NCBI GenBank assembly: GCA_937121005.1
Contig: CAKZKB010000663.1
Coordinates: 1-11,875, forward strand
Origin: an uncultured cyanobacterium
GTDB lineage: Bacteria > Cyanobacteriota > Cyanobacteriia > Cyanobacteriales > Geitlerinemataceae
DNA: 11,875 bases
Reading direction: 5' to 3'
Of this stretch, positions 7,207 to 11,875 are shown one piece after another. Positions within the stretch are counted from its first letter, which is position 1, and the number at the start of each line of letters is the position of its first letter. A program made the translations under genes and the position numbers. The notes beneath the pieces are model-generated. The model was not told the origin of the DNA and did no database searches. It was given only the letters and a program-made list of their open reading frames with translations.

Positions 7207-7467
7207 ATGCCATCTCAACCTTACGAAGTCGTCATTCTTACGGCTCAGGCTCATGATGTCTTAGATCGACTCACCGCCGAGAGTAGAGAATACGCGATCG
7301 CGCAACTTAGAGAACTATCAAAAACAGTGATGTATTTGAGGCGTACTTATCCAAACGCTCACTCAATACATCTTTTTGACTGCGATCGCTATCGAGGGGT
7401 TTGGTATTTTGTTGACCACACGCTAGAAGCTATTTTTGTTGTGGAGTTCCTCGATCGTCCGCAATGA
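7207..7467 (+). CDS. RelE/ParE-like toxin (type II TA system)
   Basis: 86 aa, matching the RelE/ParE fold in size and layout. A first strand (YEVVILT, 6-12) and a helical hairpin (13-40: AHDVLDRL ... AIAQLRELSK) are followed by three antiparallel strands, SIHLFD (53-58), RGVWYFVD (63-70) and AIFVVEFLDR (75-84). RYRGVWYFVD corresponds to the YRVxY strand of RelE relatives, and the final Arg84 sits where many family members have a catalytic or conserved Arg. Family toxins act either as ribosome-dependent mRNA nucleases (RelE) or gyrase poisons (ParE); the sequence does not decide between them. Preceded by the putative antitoxin; its own ribosome site is weak. Confidence 0.7.
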   Translation: MPSQPYEVVILTAQAHDVLDRLTAESREYAIAQLRELSKTVMYLRRTYPNAHSIHLFDCDRYRGVWYFVDHTLEAIFVVEFLDRPQ

Positions 7468-7578
7468 AGTTTTCGAGTATTGGGTTAATTCAGGCATCCC
7501 AAAGTAATGTCTATCTTTTGAATTGGAGCGAAACAACCGATTCCTACAGGTTCTATTTTAACTTGGCATCAACATTGG

Positions 7579-8037
7579 ATGCAGCAAGCCCTCGAAATCG
7601 CCCGAGTCGCTGGAGAAGCGGGAGAAATTCCGGTTGGGGCGATCGTCGTCAGTGGGGACGGAAAAGCGATCGCCACTGGGGAAAATCGTCGGGAACGCGA
7701 TCGCGATCCGACTGCCCATGCTGAGATTTTAGCACTGCGATCGGCGGGTTGCAAGTTGCGATCGTGGCATTTAACTTCGTGTACTCTCTACGTGACTCTC
7801 GAACCTTGTCCCATGTGTGCGGGGGCGATCGTTCTCGCTCGTTTGGGAACGTTGGTGTATGGAGCCGACGATCTCAAAACTGGGGCAATTCGTACTGTCG
7901 ATAATCTCGCTGACGGCGTTCTTTCTAACCATCGCTTGCGGGTTTTTGGGGGGATTTTAGAACAACCTTGTCGCCAACAGTTGCAAGATTGGTTTGCGGC
8001 GCGGCGCAGTCAACCGCTTCGCGGAATTAAAAATTAA
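7579..8037 (+). CDS. tadA: tRNA-specific adenosine deaminase TadA
   Basis: 152 aa from the first ATG. The zinc-dependent cytidine/adenosine deaminase signature is complete: HAE with His47 (zinc ligand) and Glu49 (proton shuttle), and PCPMC with Cys77 and Cys80. IPVGAIVV (17-24), DPTAHAEI (43-50) and GALKTG-like DDLKTGA (97-103) match TadA. It converts A34 to inosine in the tRNA-Arg(ACG) anticodon. The reading frame continues upstream to a stop at 7519-7521 with no ATG, GTG or TTG, yet those codons encode TWHQHW, which resembles the start of helix 1 in TadA. The true start could therefore be an ATT (7540, with GGAG upstream) rather than ATG 7579. The last codons and stop lie inside a heptamer tandem repeat. 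Confidence 0.95.
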   Translation: MQQALEIARVAGEAGEIPVGAIVVSGDGKAIATGENRRERDRDPTAHAEILALRSAGCKLRSWHLTSCTLYVTLEPCPMCAGAIVLARLGTLVYGADDLKTGAIRTVDNLADGVLSNHRLRVFGGILEQPCRQQLQDWFAARRSQPLRGIKN

Positions 8038-8050
8038 AAATTAAAAATTT
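8026..8050 (+). repeat. Tandem heptamer ATTAAAA, about 3.5 copies, over the tadA stop codon
   Basis: ATTAAAA is repeated at 8026-8032, 8033-8039 and 8040-8046, then a partial copy ATTT. The tadA stop TAA (8035-8037) lies in the second copy. Because 7 is not a multiple of 3 and each unit contains TAA, gain or loss of a copy still gives an early stop. Similar short heptamer tandem repeats (STRR-like) are known in cyanobacteria. Confidence 0.65.
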
Positions 8051-8063
8051 TAACCCCACCCTA

Positions 8064-8112
8064 TGTGCTACGCACAGGCTACGCCAACGACAAGCTCACT
8101 TCGGCTAGGCTC
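8064..8112. repeat. Intergenic palindromic segment, probable dispersed cyanobacterial repeat
   Basis: TGTGC-TAC-GCACA forms a 5-bp stem with a 3-nt loop at 8064-8076. It is followed by an imperfect palindrome, CACTTCGGCTAGGCTCAGTG, near 8097-8116. Such CACTTCGGCTxxGCTCAGTG elements recur between genes in many cyanobacterial genomes (from memory). The rest of the 8038-8213 gap between the convergent tadA and DUF2142 genes shows no gene. Confidence 0.4.
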
Positions 8113-8213
8113 AGTGCGATCGGGGCAAGTGTCTGAAGCCAGGGGTTTGTGTGGATGCTTTGCTTTGATTTTCCACGAATGAATTCGGGGGTTTGTATCC
8201 AGGATATGCTCGG

Positions 8214-9608
8214 TTAAATGTAATATCGACGCACGATCGTCGCGATCGCAACTGTACCTGAAAAGATGGCATAAAAACGAGCGATGCGACTGAGAACATC
8301 GAAGCCAATTTGCAATCGTCGTTGATACAACAGCATACCAATTAAAGGCGCAATGGGGATAAAATAGCGTCCCTGAATTCCAGCGATGCGAACTGCACCG
8401 ACATCGTTCCACAAGTAGGCGAGACTGGTTAAAACACCCACTGTTAAAAAGGCGATCGCGCCGACAAACAGCTTTTGTTGGCTGGATAAATAAACGTGCG
8501 GACGAAAAGAACTGACGGCAAAAAAAAGCGCGATCGCTAGATAAGTCACCACGTAAGCAACGGGTAAGGGTGCGTCCAACCAACCGAACACGCCAACCCA
8601 TTCGTGTAAGTATTGCCAGATAAATTCGTTGTAGGTTTGGAGGGCAATTTTGATAAATTCAAAGGGATGCGATCGCATCCATTCGATTTGAGCGTTCGGA
8701 TCGTGTCCGGGTAAAATAGGGACGTAAATTTGGCTGACCGCTTGACTCCAAAGCCAGATAGCGAAGCAACTTAGAAACGCGATCGCGCCGAAGGTTAGAT
8801 AGTATCGCTTTGGCGGTCTTATCTTGTCGGTGGGAATGAGAAATAATAAGAAAACGATGGGAAAATAGGCTAGCTTGCACAGTGCAAGTGTAACGGAGAG
8901 GATGGCGAGAAGGGCGATATCGGTGGCGCGAAGATAGGCATCGCGATCGCAGGCATAGTGTAAAATTAAACCAATCAGTAAAAAGGCAATCCCGTTGGTG
9001 AGTGCGTCTGCCGATAAAGAGGCAGCTTGGAACAAGGACATGGGGGCGATCGCCAACAGAAACCACAGCCATTTTTGCATTGGCACGACGGCGATCGCGG
9101 CTCCACATAGTAGCAACCAAACTGCAAAATTCGTTGTCCGTCCTAAGTACATTAAAATGAGAGGAGACAGATGCAAGACTCGCCCGATCGCGATCCCGAT
9201 CGCTTGCGGTAAGTAGGGCACTGGCGAATGCAGTCCGGTGGTGTTAAACTTGACAAAGACGCGCTCTTGGGGTACTAAAGGGAGGTCGAGCAAGGCGATC
9301 GCCTCTTGCGGATCTTGCTTGCGATCGCTTTCAAATCTCAAATCTGTACTCGATACGGTTCTCGCCGTTTCTAGCAGGCTTTCCGGCAATTCTCCCCCCA
9401 AGCACAGGATGTTGGTAAAATCTTTACTGTAGCCAGAACACGCCCCAGTTTGGCGTTCGGCAATCAAATTGCCCTCGGAAACTTGGAAGGCACGATAGAA
9501 ATGAACGTACTCATCGGCCACTTGAAACGGTGGTGTCAGCAGCAACAGTATCGCACCAAAAAGTCCAGCGATCCACAAAAAAGCACGGACGGGACGATCG
9601 CCTTTCAT
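8214..9608 (-). CDS. DUF2142 family polytopic membrane protein (GT-C-like)
   Basis: 464 aa with about ten or more hydrophobic helices. Family marks: TPPFQVADEYVHFYRAFQVS (25-44) just after the first helix, GRTTNFAVWLLL (156-167), APMSLFQAASLSADALTN (188-205), ALCKLAYFP (242-250) and GIQGRYFIPIAPL (410-422) near the C-terminus. DUF2142 proteins resemble GT-C glycosyltransferases, where an acidic pair in the first external loop is catalytic; Asp32-Glu33 occupy that position. A role in cell-surface glycan assembly is therefore plausible but unproven. GGAG lies 11 nt upstream of the ATG. It is 38 nt downstream of another membrane-protein gene on the same strand, so possibly co-transcribed. Ten exact HIP1 octamers lie inside it, showing long residence in this genome. 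Confidence 0.85.
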   Translation of the reverse strand: MKGDRPVRAFLWIAGLFGAILLLLTPPFQVADEYVHFYRAFQVSEGNLIAERQTGACSGYSKDFTNILCLGGELPESLLETARTVSSTDLRFESDRKQDPQEAIALLDLPLVPQERVFVKFNTTGLHSPVPYLPQAIGIAIGRVLHLSPLILMYLGRTTNFAVWLLLCGAAIAVVPMQKWLWFLLAIAPMSLFQAASLSADALTNGIAFLLIGLILHYACDRDAYLRATDIALLAILSVTLALCKLAYFPIVFLLFLIPTDKIRPPKRYYLTFGAIAFLSCFAIWLWSQAVSQIYVPILPGHDPNAQIEWMRSHPFEFIKIALQTYNEFIWQYLHEWVGVFGWLDAPLPVAYVVTYLAIALFFAVSSFRPHVYLSSQQKLFVGAIAFLTVGVLTSLAYLWNDVGAVRIAGIQGRYFIPIAPLIGMLLYQRRLQIGFDVLSRIARFYAIFSGTVAIATIVRRYYI

Positions 9609-9646
9609 CAGTCGCTACGCTCCAATTCAAAATTCTAGACCTCTAT

Positions 9647-10363
9647 CTAAAGTTCAGAGGTTGTATCCTTAACATTGTAGGTCAGTTTTGTCATGGAGGT
9701 GTTGTCTACAGAGTCTTTGGCTTCGAGAGGAGGACGAGTGCATAAATAGGCGAGAGGGCCGAATAATGGCACTAAAGATACTGCCCAAAACGCGATCGAA
9801 CTGTCAAGTCCCCGGCGAGCCATATCGTCGCTGAGTAAGGCGGGAAACAACAACGCCAGCAAACAGAAATCCAAACTCATCACGTGGATAAACCGACGAG
9901 TTTGCCACTGGTAAATAAAGTCTTGCCAGTCTCCTTGCGTGATACCAAATACGACTAAAGCGATCGCGCCGACTAACAAAATAATGCCTAAAATTCGCGA
10001 GTCGAGAACTTGGAGCAGTTTAGACTTCTCGCCGTTAAATTCCGGTTGCGGTTGGCGCAGCACCAAATAGGGTAAGATGGCAAAAGCGCCTACACCAAAG
10101 GCGGCGATCGCGAAGGGCCAGGCTCCGATTTTCTGTCCGCGTCCGTCGAAAAATAACAGGCTGCTATAGGCGATCGGCCAGATCCCCATGAGGTTAAATA
10201 AAGCAACGACGATCGGGTTAATCTCCTTCCAGTTACCTGCAATCAAATTTTGAATGAGTTCTGGGGTATCGGGTTGGCTCGGCGGTGCAAACCCAAACGC
10301 ATAGGTGACAAATCCGACCCAAAGCAAAGCGAACAGTATTTTTTTGACTGTAAGGGATTTCAT
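9647..10363 (-). CDS. Conserved cyanobacterial/plant-type six-helix membrane protein, unknown function
   Basis: 238 aa with helices at about 8-25, 50-72, 82-103, 122-141, 158-176 and 190-208. Recognisable family stretches are VVALFNLMGIWPIAYSSLLF (52-71), ILPYLVLRQP (96-105), FIHVMSLDFCLLALLFPALL (158-177), SDDMARRG (178-185) and PLFGPLAYLCTRP (199-211). From memory, proteins with this pattern occur across cyanobacteria and as plastid-targeted proteins in plants; a DUF2834-like relationship is possible. No enzymatic motif is visible. Upstream there is no Shine-Dalgarno; instead TATAAA lies only 4 nt before the ATG, suggesting a leaderless transcript. It is followed 38 nt later by the DUF2142 gene on the same strand. 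Confidence 0.8.
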   Translation of the reverse strand: MKSLTVKKILFALLWVGFVTYAFGFAPPSQPDTPELIQNLIAGNWKEINPIVVALFNLMGIWPIAYSSLLFFDGRGQKIGAWPFAIAAFGVGAFAILPYLVLRQPQPEFNGEKSKLLQVLDSRILGIILLVGAIALVVFGITQGDWQDFIYQWQTRRFIHVMSLDFCLLALLFPALLSDDMARRGLDSSIAFWAVSLVPLFGPLAYLCTRPPLEAKDSVDNTSMTKLTYNVKDTTSEL

Positions 10364-10367
10364 TTTG

Positions 10368-10394
10368 TTTATAAAAAAGGCGATCGCTCGTCAA
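10368..10394 (-). promoter_or_regulatory. Candidate promoter giving a leaderless mRNA
   Basis: On the minus strand TTGACG (10394-10389) and TATAAA (10373-10368) are separated by 15 bp containing a HIP1 octamer. The ATG at 10363 follows the -10 by only 4 nt, so transcription would start at or next to the initiation codon. The spacer is short by usual standards. Confidence 0.4.
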
Positions 10395-10438
10395 GACTCT
10401 ATTGGTAAGGATTCAAGTATGCTAGGGTAAAGGGGTCT

Positions 10439-10504
10439 AGAAACCCGGTTTCTCGCTTATAGCCGGAAAAAATCCGAGTTTTTCCTTTCAGAAACCGGGT
10501 TTCT
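10439..10504. repeat. Nested inverted repeat with AGAAACCCGGTTTCT arms
   Basis: AGAAACCCGGTTTCT (10439-10453) is repeated as its exact reverse complement, AGAAACCGGGTTTCT (10490-10504), giving a 15-bp stem. Each arm is itself nearly palindromic. Inside the loop a second stem forms from GGAAAAA (10465-10471) and TTTTTCC (10479-10485). The arm sequence is, from memory, a common dispersed intergenic repeat in filamentous cyanobacteria. The rest of the 320-bp gap 10364-10683 shows a HIP1 site near 10588 and a -10 box but no gene. Confidence 0.65.
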
Positions 10505-10645
10505 CTGTACCACCTGAATGCTGACCTCTATTGTAATCTCTAAAGTCAACATTTGCAAGTATTAAAGATGCGCTTCTCAAGGAACGCGATCGCCACAGCC
10601 TCAAGAGCCGTGCCAGGTGTAGTGGGTTTTGATGGCGCAATGCTG

Positions 10646-10651
10646 TATAAT
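10646..10651 (+). promoter_or_regulatory. -10 box TATAAT upstream of the small membrane-protein pair
   Basis: A consensus TATAAT lies 33 bp before ATG 10684, preceded directly by TG. Transcription would start near 10658, leaving a leader of about 26 nt. No good -35 is seen. Its position supports ATG 10684, not GTG 10820, as the original start of the following gene. Confidence 0.45.
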
Positions 10652-10683
10652 AGACTGTAATTCTGTTTGTCAACACCTTGCTG

Positions 10684-10819
10684 ATGGCCCCGTCGCCAAC
10701 GCCTCCCCCCCTCTCCATCACCTCAACCACAGCCATCTCGCCCGAAAACTGTATCGGGTCGGCGCACTGAAAGGGTACTAAACAACATTTTAGAACCTCT
10801 TGACTTAGTAGGTCGAGCA
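10684..10819 (+). pseudogene. Out-of-frame 5' part of the following gene (apparent frameshift at a C7 run)
   Basis: ATG 10684 opens a frame reading MAPSPTPPP, then meets a stop after 28 codons. The frame used by the gene at 10820 is open back to 10685 but has no start codon of its own in that stretch. A run of seven C at 10705-10711 joins the two: removing one C gives a continuous 145-residue protein with a Pro-rich tail and then a charged segment (KTVSGRRTERVLNNILEPLD) leading into the membrane part. This may be a real frameshift, a phase-variable tract or a sequencing error. Confidence 0.55.
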
Positions 10820-11122
10820 GTGATGGGGGATTTATGGAGGATGTTCTATTCTACCGTACAAGACGCGATCGCCCTCAGTTTGTTACTTAAAATACCAGGA
10901 ATTGTCGGTTTTTGGATTATTGGCAAACAGTTCTCCGACTATCAAGTTTGTCTTCAAGAGAGCGCTTGGGGGGCATCTCGCTATGCTTGCTTTGTTATCG
11001 TAACATCAGACTTTTTACTCTGGATCGTACTCGCGGGACGAATTTTTGGGCGGTTTTGGGCAGAAATTAGCAAATTTAGAAATCATCAAGGAGGATCGGG
11101 CAGTGGCACGAACAAACCGTAG
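10820..11122 (+). CDS. Small two-helix membrane protein (probably 5'-truncated by a frameshift)
   Basis: 100 aa from GTG 10820 (ATG 10823 also possible). Hydrophobic helices span about 16-34 and 54-77, separated by a polar stretch with SDYQVCLQESAWGASRYAC; the C-terminal tail is basic and Gly-rich. Not assigned to a named family. There is no convincing Shine-Dalgarno at 10820, and the codons before it read as protein (LNNILEPLDLVGRAV). The original product probably began at ATG 10684 and was 145 aa with a Pro-rich cytosolic N-terminus. The end overlaps the next gene by 20 nt, so the two are one operon. Confidence 0.6.
   Translation: MMGDLWRMFYSTVQDAIALSLLLKIPGIVGFWIIGKQFSDYQVCLQESAWGASRYACFVIVTSDFLLWIVLAGRIFGRFWAEISKFRNHQGGSGSGTNKP
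11088..11094 (+). promoter_or_regulatory. Shine-Dalgarno AAGGAGG deciding the start of the next gene
   Basis: A full AAGGAGG lies 8 nt before GTG 11103, inside the end of the previous gene. It favours GTG 11103 over the upstream in-frame TTG at 11046, which has no ribosome site. Confidence 0.7.
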
Positions 11123-11429
11123 GAATATTACTTTATATCAAGAGGCTAAATCGGGTTTGCGATCGCTCTTTCGCCAAACCGCGATCGTCTTCGTTGGATT
11201 TTTAGTGATGCTTCTGGTTACAGGTGGAGATCCATCCGAACTTGTTATTTCTGTATGCGTTGTTGCAGGGATTGTATTTGTTGCTTGGAGCGAAAAGACT
11301 AGATTGTCACCAAGATTTTTACCAAGTATGCCACTAGGACTATCACTTATAATACTATTGCTAACAATAGTATCTATTTTCTCTGCACTCACTCAGAAAC
11401 TACGTCATCTACTCAAAATTAGTCAGTAA
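11103..11429 (+). CDS. Small three-helix membrane protein, unknown function
   Basis: 108 aa from GTG 11103. A basic N-terminus (ARTNRRN ... KSGLRSLFR) precedes hydrophobic helices at about 24-40, 46-62 and 77-95; a short basic tail (KLRHLLK) follows. Not recognised. The start was chosen from the consensus AAGGAGG at 11088-11094. It overlaps the previous small membrane-protein gene by 20 nt and is likely translated by coupling, so the two proteins may form one membrane complex. The frame also stays open upstream to a TTG at 11046, but that extension only mirrors the preceding gene. Ends before a strong hairpin. Confidence 0.7.
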   Translation: MARTNRRNITLYQEAKSGLRSLFRQTAIVFVGFLVMLLVTGGDPSELVISVCVVAGIVFVAWSEKTRLSPRFLPSMPLGLSLIILLLTIVSIFSALTQKLRHLLKISQ

Positions 11430-11437
11430 AGTAATGA

Positions 11438-11490
11438 AAAATGGGAAGAAAGGTAAAGAGGAGCGACTTGCCCCGATTTCTTCCCATTTT
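11438..11490. terminator. Bidirectional hairpin terminator between convergent genes
   Basis: AAAATGGGAAGAAA (11438-11451) and TTTCTTCCCATTTT (11477-11490) form a perfect 14-bp stem with a 25-nt loop. It starts 8 nt after the stop of the plus-strand small gene and ends 7 nt before the desaturase stop on the minus strand. The A-run/T-run edges give a U-rich tail in either direction, best on the minus strand. Confidence 0.7.
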
Positions 11491-11497
11491 CAACGCT

Positions 11498-11875
11498 TTA
11501 GTTGTAGCGCTCCTTTTCTTGTTGGGAGGGAACCTTTACGTCCCAAGCCAAACCGAGGCGATCGAGGGTTTGAATAAACCACCAGCCCGGATCGAACTGC
11601 CACCATTTCATGCCGAACTGAGCCGACGAGGGAAAGGCATGATGGTTGTTGTGCCAGCCTTCGCCTAGGGTTAAAAAGGCGACCAGACCGTTATTGCGGC
11701 TTTTTTCAGGAGTTTCAAACATCCGGCCGCCCCAGAGGTGGCACAGAGAGTTGACGCAGAAAGTGTGATTGAAACCCAGCAACAGCCGGATCGCGCCACC
11801 CCAGATCAAACCTCGGAACACGCCGTCCCAAGACCCAGTGACGAGACCGCCGATGGCCGCCGGAAGGGCCAGGGT
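11498..11875 (-). CDS. Fatty acid (acyl-lipid delta-9 type) desaturase, C-terminal part
   Basis: 125 residues are visible; the N-terminus with the first histidine boxes lies beyond the right edge. The third histidine box is clear: GEGWHNNHHAFP, HxxHH encoded at 11639-11653. Before it is FNHTFCVNSLCHLWG, the membrane helix and conserved Asn/His segment of DesC-like enzymes, and after it WWQFDPGWWFIQTLDRLGLAWDV, the typical desaturase tail. These di-iron membrane enzymes insert the first double bond (usually delta-9) into acyl chains using ferredoxin in cyanobacteria. FNHTFCVNSLCH differs from the HxTWFVNSATH pattern of the main DesC, so this could be a paralogue; the acyl substrate cannot be decided here. 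Confidence 0.92.
   Translation of the reverse strand, partial: TLALPAAIGGLVTGSWDGVFRGLIWGGAIRLLLGFNHTFCVNSLCHLWGGRMFETPEKSRNNGLVAFLTLGEGWHNNHHAFPSSAQFGMKWWQFDPGWWFIQTLDRLGLAWDVKVPSQQEKERYN

Noticed and set aside
7464..7724. 86-codon plus-strand frame whose ATG overlaps the toxin stop (ATGA)
   Set aside because: Its second half runs out of frame through tadA and is an Arg/Ser-rich HIP1 translation; no family resemblance, so most likely a shadow.
8068..8601. 177-codon minus-strand frame overlapping the DUF2142 gene
   Set aside because: Lies in another frame of a clear membrane-protein gene, with Arg/Cys/Ser-rich composition typical of shadows.
10488..10736. 82-codon minus-strand frame across the intergenic repeat
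   Set aside because: Starts in the region of the Pro-rich plus-strand frame and ends inside the inverted repeat; no ribosome site and no family resemblance.
1..11875. tRNA, rRNA, insertion sequences and CRISPR arrays
   Set aside because: None seen by eye: no transposase motifs, no regularly spaced repeats and no cloverleaf with CCA end noticed. A covariance-model scan was not possible here.

Overview
The window comes from a cyanobacterium. The octamer GCGATCGC (HIP1) is strongly over-represented (ten exact copies between 8242 and 9328 alone), and the gene families are cyanobacterial: a Cys-ribbon/Ser-Thr kinase/WD40 protein, a cyanobacterial PhoH ATPase, AAA-like (AAA_35-type) ATPases, a DUF2142 membrane protein, a membrane protein family shared with plants, and an acyl-lipid desaturase. 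A filamentous, Oscillatoria-like lineage is plausible but not proven.

Layout. 1-1491 (-) is the N-terminal part of a membrane-anchored Ser/Thr kinase with WD40 repeats, running off the left edge. It is divergent from phoH (1676-2644, +). A hairpin at 2649-2670 separates phoH from a convergent two-gene minus-strand unit (5984 to 2684). That unit encodes an HTH-AAA_35 ATPase whose gene overlaps a second gene encoding an AAA_35 ATPase fused to a von Willebrand A (vWA) domain. Diverging from it (6186-6873, +) are two small, AT-rich membrane-protein genes. The shared upstream region carries four copies of a TTTGCGTA-like direct repeat, a good candidate operator for the HTH protein. Next on + come a probable RelE/ParE-like toxin-antitoxin pair (6904-7467) and tadA (7579-8037), whose end lies inside a heptamer tandem repeat. 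8214-10363 (-) holds a DUF2142 protein and, upstream of it, a six-helix membrane protein. 10364-10683 is non-coding and contains a long nested inverted repeat. 10684-11429 (+) holds two overlapping small membrane-protein genes, the first apparently frameshifted in a C7 run. 11498-11875 (-) is the C-terminal part of a fatty acid desaturase, sharing a 14-bp-stem hairpin terminator with the convergent small genes.

Functionally, housekeeping genes (phoH, tadA, desaturase) flank an accessory block at roughly 2.7-7.5 kb. The HIP1-poor section (about 2.7-6.9 kb) contains the paired ATPases, a vWA domain, a regulator-like HTH, operator-like repeats and divergent small membrane proteins. Together these look like a regulated NTPase-based signalling or conflict module. 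That function is inferred from architecture only. No tRNA, rRNA, CRISPR array or insertion sequence was recognised.
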